The notes below the pieces were generated by a model that searched no databases, was not told the DNA's origin, and saw only the letters and a program-made list of their open reading frames with translations. A stretch of DNA of 9,480 nt from Kangiella sp. GTDB lineage: Bacteria; Pseudomonadota; Gammaproteobacteria; Enterobacterales; Kangiellaceae. How positions within the stretch are numbered: position 1 is the first letter of the stretch; the number at the start of each line of letters is the position of its first letter. Location: NCBI GenBank assembly GCA_002733465.1, contig NVVT01000009.1:129537-139016 (forward strand), given 5' to 3'. Both the position numbers and the translations under genes were made by a program. This document shows positions 1 to 7,096 of the stretch, piece by piece.

Positions 1-632
1 TTTTTCACTTCTACTAAACGTCCAACGCTACCGACTAATATATTTTCTTCTTTTAGATTTAACTCTTCTCTTACACTATTTCTTTGCTCTGAATTCGGGG
101 CAAATTTATTAACGTTCACACCATTTATAATCGCTTTGAAAATATTAATTGAAACATTAAAACGTCTAGAAACCTCATGAACTAACGCCACAGAAACAGA
201 CAAATTCAAAAGCATTCGTTTAAATAGAAACCTCTGTATTAATATTTGTTGGCTCGATTCAAAATAAAGCGTCCCGTGCTCCCCATTTATAATCAATGGC
301 TTGCTTTTATTAAACGTTAGCGATATTACCGCTAAGTAACCCGCGAGCATAGTCGCCCAACCATGCGTGTGAAGAATATCGTACCCCTCACTCAATATTG
401 TTTTTCTTATGTGTTTTATTGAATTTATCAAACCACTGGAAAGGTTAGCATCATAAAAAACTTTAGTCGACGAATTGTCTATTCTAGAATGTAATTCTCC
501 TTGCTCTCTGATACAAATCACATCGGTAAGAAACTCATCTTTATTTGAACCATTTATTATGTTAATAATGCCATTCTCTAAACCACCTGTTCCTAGCGAT
601 AAAACAACATGAAGGACTCTTATCTTTTTCAT
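1..632 (-). CDS. GT-B glycosyltransferase (family 4/1), EpsH1-locus type, C-terminus off the left edge
   Basis: This is the N-terminal 210 residues of a retaining GT-B glycosyltransferase; the reading frame is still open at base 1. The protein starts MKKIRVLHVVLSLGTGGLEN. The glycine-rich GTGGLENG motif (residues 14-21) follows the first strand, as in GT4 enzymes. Further landmarks are HTHGW (88-92), GEHG (117-120), INGVNVNKF (169-177) and GSVGRLVEVK (201-210), the last opening the C-terminal nucleotide-sugar domain. The GGLENG and GEHG signatures resemble the TIGR03087/TIGR03088 sugar transferases of EpsH1/PEP-CTERM loci. The ATG at 632-630 lies one base after the upstream gene's stop, with a GGAAG ribosome site inside that gene's end, so translation is probably coupled. 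It should add a sugar to the lipid-linked repeat unit at the cytoplasmic face. Donor and linkage cannot be read from sequence, and the catalytic C-terminal half is not visible. Confidence 0.9.
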   Translation of the reverse strand, partial: MKKIRVLHVVLSLGTGGLENGIINIINGSNKDEFLTDVICIREQGELHSRIDNSSTKVFYDANLSSGLINSIKHIRKTILSEGYDILHTHGWATMLAGYLAVISLTFNKSKPLIINGEHGTLYFESSQQILIQRFLFKRMLLNLSVSVALVHEVSRRFNVSINIFKAIINGVNVNKFAPNSEQRNSVREELNLKEENILVGSVGRLVEVK

Positions 633-633
633 T

Positions 634-1773
634 CTACTTCCAAATCGCCAAATGCTGACGGGTAATAAACGACCAAAAACCAAGCCACGTAAACCACATC
701 AAGACTAAAAAAGAACTCCATATTTTTAACGGTTTAAAGTTTTTAAGAACTGGATAAAAAGTGGACGCCAAAACTAATCCGTAAGCAACGATCTGACCAC
801 AGAAAATCAGTATATAAACGATGCTAACGCTGAGTATATAAATATTGGAAACAAATATTAATAGTAGCAACATTGGCGTGATAAGCCTTAATATTTTATG
901 AGACATAAACTGAAACCAAATAGGGTTTTTAAAGGGGTTCAGTAGTGAAGTATTTAGCTCTAACAATTGCCAGTTTCCAGCTAGTGTTCGAGTCTTACGG
1001 ATTTTTTCTCTCGACAAATCATCAGATGGTACATCATAAGCAATCGCCCTTGATTCAAATTTTACTTTTTTAGAATTCATAATTAAATTCATAGGTATTA
1101 ATACATCGTCTAATAATGTTTCAGCGTGTATAGGTTGATAAAACTCCCTTCTCATTGCGTATATAGCGCCTGTAACACCTGGGACTGAGTCAATGTCGGA
1201 CTCTAAACCACGAATAAATTTTTCATAACGCCAATAAGCATCCATCCCCTTTGAAAATTCATTTGTATCCGGATCAACTAAAATAAGTTCTCCACTGACC
1301 GCACCTATTGAACTATCAGAAAAATGCGCAACCAAATGTTTTAATGATGAAGCTTCATGTTTTTGTCGTGCGTCAGTTAACAGTAAAATTTCCGCATCAG
1401 ATAAAGCTATAGCTTGATTAATTCCTGCAGACTTGCTCGACTTATTTTCATTGTCAATACATAGGATAGAATCATTATTCAATTGATTAATGATAGTTAC
1501 CGTATTATCTGTTGAATTGTCGGAGACAATTATAATTTTGAGTTTGTTTTTTGGGTAATCTAAAGACAAAAGAGAATCAATCTTTACTTTTATGATTGAT
1601 TCAACATTTCTGACAATTAGAATAACGTCTACATTCGGCAAGGTAGACTCATCGATAGAGAGTGTCGCTTCGTATTTTTTAGAAAATATTGTTTTCCAAA
1701 TAATTAATAAAAGAGGATACCCTGCAAAAATATATACCATTAGGATAATTGAAAACCAAAAAGCAAACTCCAT
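634..1773 (-). CDS. Membrane-anchored glycosyltransferase family 2
   Basis: A 379-residue GT-A fold glycosyltransferase, inferred to extend the lipid-linked repeat unit at the inner membrane. An N-terminal membrane helix (about 5-27) precedes the catalytic domain. Visible motifs are VDVILIVRN (48-56), the nucleotide-binding SDNSTDNT (84-91), the DXD-like TDAR (133-136), GAIYAMRR (202-209), the acidic LDDV (221-224) expected to hold the catalytic base, and RTLAGNWQLL (262-271) in the position of the (Q/R)xxRW region of processive-like GT2 enzymes. Hydrophobic segments near 293-312, 313-338 and 352-372 form a C-terminal membrane anchor, as in the cellulose/hyaluronan synthase-like branch. The ATG at 1773-1771 has a GGGAG eight bases upstream and sits one base after the deacetylase stop. 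Donor sugar is unknown. A single-sugar transferase is likelier than a polymer synthase because the locus also has an initiating transferase. Confidence 0.92.
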   Translation of the reverse strand: MEFAFWFSIILMVYIFAGYPLLLIIWKTIFSKKYEATLSIDESTLPNVDVILIVRNVESIIKVKIDSLLSLDYPKNKLKIIIVSDNSTDNTVTIINQLNNDSILCIDNENKSSKSAGINQAIALSDAEILLLTDARQKHEASSLKHLVAHFSDSSIGAVSGELILVDPDTNEFSKGMDAYWRYEKFIRGLESDIDSVPGVTGAIYAMRREFYQPIHAETLLDDVLIPMNLIMNSKKVKFESRAIAYDVPSDDLSREKIRKTRTLAGNWQLLELNTSLLNPFKNPIWFQFMSHKILRLITPMLLLLIFVSNIYILSVSIVYILIFCGQIVAYGLVLASTFYPVLKNFKPLKIWSSFLVLMWFTWLGFWSFITRQHLAIWK

Positions 1774-1774
1774 A

Positions 1775-2527
1775 TCACTTACTCCCGGTTAATAATTTCA
1801 TACGGACTTTATCGTATCGTTTATTACCAAGCACTAATTTTGCTATACGAAATATTCTATATCGAGCCACTTCTTTTATTGTAGCTAGACTCCATCGTCT
1901 TTGCCAAGCCATAATAGTATTTGTATTAGTGTGTTTTAAAATGGCAAATCTAGAAACTTCAAAAGACTTAAAATAAGGTACTATACCAGGGCGGGAATTA
2001 GCAATACATTTATAACCTAGAGATTTCGCTATTCGTGTAACACGTTTGTTTGTACGCCCCCCTGGAGGTGCGAAAACCGTCACTAGGTTACCAAGATTGC
2101 TCTCAATCAATTCTTTCGATACTTTCAACTCCTCGGTTATTTCAGAATCATTCATATCAGAAAAATAATGATGGTTATGCCCATGTGATTGAATACTCAT
2201 ACCCGAATCATTCATTTCTTTAAGCTGGTCCCACGACATAAAATGTTCAGTCCCAACCATATTAGTATTGATATAAAACTCGGCTGACAATTTGTTCTCC
2301 AGCAATAGTGGATATGCCACGAGGTAATTTGACAAATGACCATCATCAAACGTAATACAAGAATGATTAACTTTTGAGCCGTCCTTTAGTTGCTTAGCTA
2401 AAGGTATGCTTTGAGGAATACATTTAATATGTTCGCTAAAGACCAATTCTGAAACAGCATAATAGGGATCAGCACCCGCCGTTTGTTCTTCATTACCAAC
2501 CGCATGGTACATATAAATTGAAGGCAT
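1775..2527 (-). CDS. Polysaccharide deacetylase (NodB homology domain)
   Basis: A carbohydrate esterase family 4 type deacetylase, expected to remove N- or O-acetyl groups from sugars of the polymer or its precursor. Numbered from the ATG at 2527-2525 (250 residues), it shows MYHAVG (6-11), TFDDG (59-63, the catalytic base and metal-binding Asp pair), SHGHNHH (114-120, metal-binding His115 and His119 in an HxxxH pattern) and FAPPGGR (152-158, motif 3). All core motifs are intact, so it is probably active. No signal peptide is visible, so it may act in the cytoplasm on lipid-linked or nucleotide-linked sugars. A TTG at 2536-2534, directly after the previous stop, would add three residues but has no ribosome site before it. 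The ATG has GGGAG close upstream, with only two bases between, and is preferred. Compared with the XrtA-locus deacetylases (TIGR03006), it lacks room for their C-terminal DUF3473 extension. Confidence 0.92.
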   Translation of the reverse strand: MPSIYMYHAVGNEEQTAGADPYYAVSELVFSEHIKCIPQSIPLAKQLKDGSKVNHSCITFDDGHLSNYLVAYPLLLENKLSAEFYINTNMVGTEHFMSWDQLKEMNDSGMSIQSHGHNHHYFSDMNDSEITEELKVSKELIESNLGNLVTVFAPPGGRTNKRVTRIAKSLGYKCIANSRPGIVPYFKSFEVSRFAILKHTNTNTIMAWQRRWSLATIKEVARYRIFRIAKLVLGNKRYDKVRMKLLTGSK

Positions 2528-2536
2528 AACTCCCAA

Positions 2537-3919
2537 CTATCTATTGATTGGGGCGTAATTTACGCCAATACTGATTGATTCGGAATCACCCGAAGAAAAA
2601 CTAGCGTTAACACTAGTACTACTAGTATCCCTTTTCTGGAACGATACAAAATAAGAAAGAGTGGGCCTAGCAAAATAATTGAATTGAATATCAAATATTT
2701 TTACACTATTGTCGATATTTAATACGCCAGTTGAGCTATTATTCTCTATCGAATTCTCATTTTGTTGGTAACCAAATGTTACGTTGGTTTGAGGAGCTGT
2801 GGAAAAATACTGACTCATTGAGTAAGTCACATTAAAACTAAAACCATTTCTCCTCTCATTATTTTCGCCATCTGCAGTTTTATACTCTGATATAAATAGT
2901 TGGAAATCACCACTAACAGTCTCACCAGTTAAAGTATAAATCAGGTTCGCTGCTTTTATTTTTTGAGCCGCACCAAATGCTCCTTGAGAATCGTCAACGC
3001 TAATTGAATCGTCGATAAAATTTTGACTGATAGTGAAGTTGACGCCGTTACGAATGCTGAACGCGATGTTTTGTTGTAGATTTATTTGTCTATTAAAAAG
3101 AAGATTGAAAAGGGTTGTGTCAAAATCGTCGCCATTTTCATCTTTAACTCTAGTTTGTCCAACCTCTACTTGTAATTGGTTTTGTCTGCCTCTCCCAACC
3201 CATCGTAGAAATAAATTATCTTGTATAAAATCGACTCCATTTGAATCATTTTCAAACCGAGTGTCTATAGAGTTGAAAACTAAAGAAATATCAGACGTAG
3301 TATTTAGTGTTTTTTCATACCTAATTTCTTTTGCTATATTAATAAAATCAAAAGATTCTGCACCGATTTCTATATTATCGCCCACGGCTCCTTCACGCGT
3401 TGAAGTAAGATAAGTTAATTCTGAATATATTTGATCAATTGGTGTTATATTAAAAAAATAAGATGGCCGACCGGTAACAACATTAACGTTGACTAAATTC
3501 CCAACTTCTTGTGTCGCAAATCGATCTCTAGGCGCTTGAGAAAAATCATCACGTAATAAAAACTCAAAATTAGACGTTGGAGCAATATAGTTAATCGATG
3601 CTGCAAGTGTATTTCTATCTTGCCTGGTTAAATCATCATCAGAAAAATATTCTTTAGATGTAGAACCTGATAGATCAACAAACCATACAGAACGTGCTTC
3701 ATTTGCAAATATAAAAGTTCCACCAGAATTTAGTGATTCTCCCGATTGCGCATTGGCATTTTGTGCCAAGTTATTACTGTGTCGTAAAGTTGAGAATAAT
3801 GTGTAATTAAACTCAATTGCTTTTAGTTCAGCAGTATAATTCATCATCATACTAGTCACTAAAATCAAAGCTAATTTGGTGTTTTCAAAATTCTTATATT
3901 TAGAATTATTCTTATACAT
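2537..3919 (-). CDS. Predicted outer-membrane beta-barrel protein of the export locus
   Basis: A 460-residue protein with a long polar N-terminus, a hydrophobic segment (about 15-28) and a likely cleavage site after AELKA near residue 34. The mature part is rich in alternating polar and hydrophobic stretches with Asn, Ser, Thr and aromatic residues, for example YIAPTSNFEFLLRDDFSQ, VTFGYQQNENS and SISIGVNYAP, typical of beta-strands of an outer-membrane barrel. Length, position after the kinase-like gene and general character fit the TIGR03016 family (PEP-CTERM system-associated outer-membrane protein), but I recognise this from pattern and context, not from a decisive motif. It ends ...INR and not in an aromatic residue, although VNYAPINR resembles a final strand. 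The GTG at 3922-3920 could also start it; the adjacent ATG is preferred. The likely job is a conduit or docking protein for the polymer at the outer membrane, which is inference from the neighbouring export genes. Confidence 0.8.
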   Translation of the reverse strand: MYKNNSKYKNFENTKLALILVTSMMMNYTAELKAIEFNYTLFSTLRHSNNLAQNANAQSGESLNSGGTFIFANEARSVWFVDLSGSTSKEYFSDDDLTRQDRNTLAASINYIAPTSNFEFLLRDDFSQAPRDRFATQEVGNLVNVNVVTGRPSYFFNITPIDQIYSELTYLTSTREGAVGDNIEIGAESFDFINIAKEIRYEKTLNTTSDISLVFNSIDTRFENDSNGVDFIQDNLFLRWVGRGRQNQLQVEVGQTRVKDENGDDFDTTLFNLLFNRQINLQQNIAFSIRNGVNFTISQNFIDDSISVDDSQGAFGAAQKIKAANLIYTLTGETVSGDFQLFISEYKTADGENNERRNGFSFNVTYSMSQYFSTAPQTNVTFGYQQNENSIENNSSTGVLNIDNSVKIFDIQFNYFARPTLSYFVSFQKRDTSSTSVNASFSSGDSESISIGVNYAPINR

Positions 3920-3934
3920 CACTCATTCACTCAA

Positions 3935-4780
3935 TTAAAACTCTTCTAAAATAATACCAGCTAGTTTGTCGCTACCTATCGCAAGTACAGCTTGACGAAT
4001 ATTATCCTCTGTACATTTACCATACGGGACAACTAATAAAACTTTATCACAGACTTCCAATAAAATTCTAGTATCTGCAGAATTTGCAATTGATGGAGCG
4101 TTTAGAAATAGATAACGTTCACTATATCTAGATAATATATTCTCCATTGTTTTCTTCATTCTAATATCACTAAAATATTCTGCAGAACTCTCTGGATTTC
4201 GGCCGATTGGAATATATCGTAAACGATTAATTGGTGTTTCATAAATGATTTCATCAATTGAAACGTTTTCTGAAATAAGCACATCCACTAAACCTAACTT
4301 TGTTTCTGTTCCTGCTTCCGTTTCCGTTTCCGTTTCCGTTTCGAAAATATCATTCGCTTGGGTACTCGAGACATTCGCGTTAATCACTATAGAGGTTTTA
4401 CCTTCATCTAAAGCAAATGTTGAAGCTATATTTACAGTCACCAACGTAGGATCAAAATCAGGTGTGACTGACGTAACCATTGCAATAAAATTCGCCGACG
4501 TTTTTTCCGCAAGAAGTTTTGTTCTCAAGTTTCGGTACTCATTCATTAACTTGGAGTCATCTAAATATTTTGAAATAAGGCCTCGCTCTTGATATTCATC
4601 TTTTGTAAATTCTCTTCTTTGCGACATAGTCGCTATATCATCTCTGATAGCAAACTGATTAGTTAATGTTTGCGAACCAGTTCGATGCTTTCTTCTTTTT
4701 CTATTCTGAGCATTATTGTCGATATGATCGTTCGGATTTTTCTTTTGATTTTTTAAAAATGCTGATTCGATGATACTCAT
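3935..4780 (-). CDS. Degenerate exopolysaccharide tyrosine autokinase homologue (pseudokinase of the CpsD/BY-kinase, TIGR03018-like family)
   Basis: A 281-residue protein that aligns by eye along the whole P-loop domain of the XrtA/EpsH1-locus tyrosine autokinase. The framework is kept: NEYRNLRTKLL (80-90), AMVTS (100-104), VNIASTFAL (116-124), GLVDVL (163-168), YIPIGRNPESSAEYF (189-203) and ERYLFLNAPS (221-230). The nucleotide-binding residues are lost. The expected GEGKT of Walker A reads DFDPT (108-112), with Lys replaced by Pro111. Walker A' (I/V)DAD reads INAN (133-136). The Walker B Asp is Asn227. The C-terminus ends at LEEF with no Tyr cluster. A basic stretch NRKRRKHR (26-33) and a Glu-Thr tract (147-160) are extra. 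The ATG has GGAGG seven bases upstream (4788-4792), inside the end of the chain-length gene. The inferred role is a non-catalytic cytoplasmic partner of that protein. The gene is intact and translationally coupled, so I do not call it a pseudogene. Confidence 0.85.
   Translation of the reverse strand: MSIIESAFLKNQKKNPNDHIDNNAQNRKRRKHRTGSQTLTNQFAIRDDIATMSQRREFTKDEYQERGLISKYLDDSKLMNEYRNLRTKLLAEKTSANFIAMVTSVTPDFDPTLVTVNIASTFALDEGKTSIVINANVSSTQANDIFETETETETEAGTETKLGLVDVLISENVSIDEIIYETPINRLRYIPIGRNPESSAEYFSDIRMKKTMENILSRYSERYLFLNAPSIANSADTRILLEVCDKVLLVVPYGKCTEDNIRQAVLAIGSDKLAGIILEEF
4303..4344 (-). repeat. Hexanucleotide tandem repeat encoding a Glu-Thr tract
   Basis: Seven in-phase six-base units on the plus strand: TTTCTG, TTCCTG, CTTCCG, TTTCCG three times, then TTTCGA. 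The centre is perfect and the edges have diverged. Read on the minus strand inside the kinase-like gene it encodes ETETETETEAGTET (residues 147-160). The unit is two codons long, so gain or loss of a unit changes the tract by two residues without shifting the frame. The tract falls in the loop between the Walker A' position and the GLVDVL segment, where related kinases have only a short linker. Confidence 0.85.
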
Positions 4781-4783
4781 AAC

Positions 4784-6310
4784 TTATCCTCCCACCTTTA
4801 ACCATATCTCGATGCCATAAAAAGTCCAAACACTCGCAACAATAAACCCCATTGTAGCTAACTTAGCATGGTATTGTTTAATTTCAGTTTGACTTAGTAT
4901 TGGGTAAACTGATGCTAGTAGGGGTAGTTTTAATCTATCTGTTAACGTTCTTCGATCTCTCACTTTTTGATCGAGTATGGTTAAACCAAAAACTATAGCT
5001 ACCGGTACAGCAAAACTAAAAAGTAACCCGATAATGATAATATGCATAAATGTAATCCCTCTAGGATTTACCGGTAAAAAAGCAGCCTCTTGAATTCTAG
5101 CTTTCACCCCTTGATTTGCTAAATCCATATCTCTCGAAATTCTAGCGCTTTCTCGTTGTTCAACGAGTTGATTATACTGTGCTTTATTAACCTTAGATTC
5201 CCGTGTCAATTCTGAAATTTCAACATCCACAGCATTTATTCGGTTAATCTTCTTTCGCTCATTATCCAAGAGTATATTCAATTGTTCTTTGCGAGAATCT
5301 AGAGTTGTAATACTAGTTTGAGTATTAAGTATTGCGCTTCTTAATTCTTGTGCGAGGGGCGAATCAGAAAGCTCTTCATTACTTGGTTTGTCTTCTAAAT
5401 TTCTATTAATAATTTCTTTTCTAATTCTATTTTCAGTTGATATGATTTGGCTTTTTATCTGAACAATATCTGGGTAGGTATCTTCATAAGTTAATCTCAA
5501 ATCTTCTAAGTTTGATTTTAAATTTGTAATTCTAGTTCGTAACGCAACTTCTCTTTCAATACTAGCGGTATTTTCAGCACCTCCTCCACCTGATAGTTGT
5601 AACCTTTGTGCGGATAATTTTGATTTTTCTCCCAAAATTTCTATATCAAGGTCTTCTAATTGTCTAGTTAAAGTTAATACCCTTTCAGTAGTAACTTGCA
5701 TTGCACCAGGAGTGGAATCAACATTTTTTTCTCTAAAATCCTTAATGGCTCTATCCGCAAAAATCAATTTCTTGTGATATATTTCCGCTTGAGAATCAAT
5801 AAAATCATAGGCATTTTGACTGTCCTTTCTTTTTATTGAAATGCTTTCTCGTATAAATATATCTGACATTGCTTTTGTCGCCAACATTGCCCGTTGCGGG
5901 TCCCTATCTCTGTAATTAATATGAATGATCTTCTTGCCAGTATTCGAAATAACGGTTCTGGTACGAATATCATCAATCAAGCTATCAATTTTTGCTTGTG
6001 GTGTATCGTCATCAATCCATCCTCCAATATGTAAAACTTCAATTAATGTAGTACGACTATTCATCATCGTTTTTGCCAACTTAAGAGGCTCTGTTAATAC
6101 CGATGTTTGTGCCGTTCCTTTCATTAGCGGAGTGAGTATATTTCGATCTTCAATTATAATGGTTGCCGCAGAATTAAATACTTGTGGCCACACCCAAGCT
6201 ATCGCCGCGAAAAATAAGGCTGTTCCCACATAAAGTGAAATAACTAATTTCTTTCTTGCTAGCGCCTCTTTGGCGACCAAACGGAGTATGAATCCAATAA
6301 TATCGTTCAT
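4784..6310 (-). CDS. Polysaccharide chain-length determinant / co-polymerase (Wzz/GumC type, XrtA-locus-like)
   Basis: A 508-residue inner-membrane polysaccharide co-polymerase that should control polymer length and link polymerisation to export. It has an N-terminal membrane helix (about 22-42) after a short cytoplasmic start. A long periplasmic region follows, mostly charged helix suited to coiled coil (about 165-390, with a glycine run at 240-244). A second membrane helix (about 419-445) is preceded by the FLPVNPRG segment (411-418), matching the Pro-rich motif before TM2 in Wzz proteins. After TM2 come LDQKVRDRRTLTDRLKLPLL (446-465) and a third hydrophobic segment (484-504). Length and the extra C-terminal helix match TIGR03007, the PEP-CTERM-locus subfamily. 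No Walker motifs are fused to it, so its kinase partner is the separate downstream protein. The ATG at 6310-6308 has AGGA seven bases upstream. The stop is three bases before the next start. Confidence 0.92.
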   Translation of the reverse strand: MNDIIGFILRLVAKEALARKKLVISLYVGTALFFAAIAWVWPQVFNSAATIIIEDRNILTPLMKGTAQTSVLTEPLKLAKTMMNSRTTLIEVLHIGGWIDDDTPQAKIDSLIDDIRTRTVISNTGKKIIHINYRDRDPQRAMLATKAMSDIFIRESISIKRKDSQNAYDFIDSQAEIYHKKLIFADRAIKDFREKNVDSTPGAMQVTTERVLTLTRQLEDLDIEILGEKSKLSAQRLQLSGGGGAENTASIEREVALRTRITNLKSNLEDLRLTYEDTYPDIVQIKSQIISTENRIRKEIINRNLEDKPSNEELSDSPLAQELRSAILNTQTSITTLDSRKEQLNILLDNERKKINRINAVDVEISELTRESKVNKAQYNQLVEQRESARISRDMDLANQGVKARIQEAAFLPVNPRGITFMHIIIIGLLFSFAVPVAIVFGLTILDQKVRDRRTLTDRLKLPLLASVYPILSQTEIKQYHAKLATMGFIVASVWTFYGIEIWLKVGG

Positions 6311-6333
6311 TGATTATTCCTGATTTTTATTCC

Positions 6334-6370
6334 AAAAAAGCCTTGACCCAAAATCTGAATCAAGGCCTTT
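6334..6370 (-). terminator. Intrinsic-terminator-like stem-loop inside the operon
   Basis: On the minus strand, GCCTTGA (6366-6360) pairs with TCAAGGC (6346-6340) around a 13-base loop. The stem can be prolonged by three A-T pairs after one mismatch. It is followed directly by six T residues (6339-6334). It lies 18 bases past the stop of the export lipoprotein gene and ends about 24 bases before the start of the chain-length gene, leaving that gene's ribosome site outside. The opposite strand lacks a comparable T-run, so the signal is oriented with the operon. Because the downstream genes have no obvious promoter here, partial termination is more plausible than a full stop. Confidence 0.65.
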
Positions 6371-6388
6371 CCTTAATTTTATATTATC

Positions 6389-7030
6389 TTAAAAAGTTCT
6401 TTCAGGTATGGAGAGAATATCGCCTGGTTCCATTGCATAATTAGTCTCCATTTCACCATTTGAGAAAATATCATCTAATTTGATATTGATCGCCTGAACC
6501 TTTCCGTCAATTCTTCTAAATAATTTCGTATTATTCCCTGATGCAAAATCATTAAGTCCGCCAGCAGTAAGCACAACATCCAATACCGTCATACCTTGTC
6601 TATAGGTCAGAGAAAGCGGCGTTCTTACTGAACCTGTAATTCTCACTCTTGATAAATATTCATGGCTACGCAACTCCATAAGAATAACAGCTACATTTGG
6701 TTGCTTTATGTATTTTGACAATCGTTTTTGAATTTCAGCTGCAACATTTTTAGGTGTTTTTCCTCCAGCTAAAACTTCACCTATTAGCGGTACAGAGATC
6801 ATTCCATCAGGTCTTACAGGCACATTCACGGTTAAATCTGGATGTTTCCAAACATCAACTTGAACTTTATCATCAACACCTATCAAATACTGGGCGACCA
6901 GTAACTTTTTGTTTTGGTTAGGTTTAGGTCCATAATCATTTGATACTGGCGCATTGGTACATGCTGTCATAATCAACACTATAACAAGACCAATTAGATT
7001 CTTAACCATCCAACTTTGCTCAATTTTCAT
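6389..7030 (-). CDS. Polysaccharide export lipoprotein (Wza/GumB-like, short form)
   Basis: A 213-residue outer-membrane polysaccharide export (OPX) protein. From the ATG at 7030-7028 it begins with a hydrophobic signal segment (about 11-24) ending in the lipobox-like IMTAC, with the probable lipidated Cys at residue 24. The export domain follows: YLIGVDDKVQVDVWKHPDL (48-66), RPDGMISVPLIGEV (73-86) and the helix AAEIQKRLSKYIKQPNVAV (97-115). An SLBB-like domain follows: VRITGSVRTP (128-137), MTVLDVVLTAGGLNDFA (147-163) and GDILSIPE (203-210). This matches the TIGR03027 group of EpsH1 loci. It is far shorter than E. coli Wza (about 380 residues) and lacks the additional SLBB repeat and the outer-membrane-spanning helix. 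A TTG at 7048 would add six residues, but GGAG seven bases before the ATG decides the start. It is presumed to form a periplasmic ring below an outer-membrane exit. Confidence 0.92.
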   Translation of the reverse strand: MKIEQSWMVKNLIGLVIVLIMTACTNAPVSNDYGPKPNQNKKLLVAQYLIGVDDKVQVDVWKHPDLTVNVPVRPDGMISVPLIGEVLAGGKTPKNVAAEIQKRLSKYIKQPNVAVILMELRSHEYLSRVRITGSVRTPLSLTYRQGMTVLDVVLTAGGLNDFASGNNTKLFRRIDGKVQAINIKLDDIFSNGEMETNYAMEPGDILSIPERTF

Positions 7031-7037
7031 ATCTATA

Positions 7038-7041
7038 CTCC
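7038..7041 (-). promoter_or_regulatory. Ribosome binding site deciding the export-lipoprotein start
   Basis: GGAG on the minus strand, seven bases before the ATG at 7030-7028. The alternative in-frame TTG at 7048 lies upstream of this site and has no comparable purine motif, so the ATG is the better start. Confidence 0.75.
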
Positions 7042-7096
7042 ACGTCAAAATAGCTTATTTTAATAATTTTTATGTAATTCGCACAATTACCAACGA

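Noticed and set aside
3033..3413. Open frame of 126 codons on the plus strand inside the barrel gene
   Set aside because: It is antisense to a well-supported gene, has no recognisable domain and no ribosome site; the same holds for the other plus-strand frames (for example 4245-4592 and 5925-6233).
3935..4780. Calling the kinase-like gene a pseudogene
   Set aside because: The frame is intact, the ribosome site is strong, spacing is tight and the fold framework is conserved; only the catalytic residues are gone.
7074..7090. Small inverted repeat GTAATT-N5-AATTAC between the sugar transferase and the export gene
   Set aside because: The stem is six A/T-rich pairs with no clean T-run after it, too weak to call a terminator.
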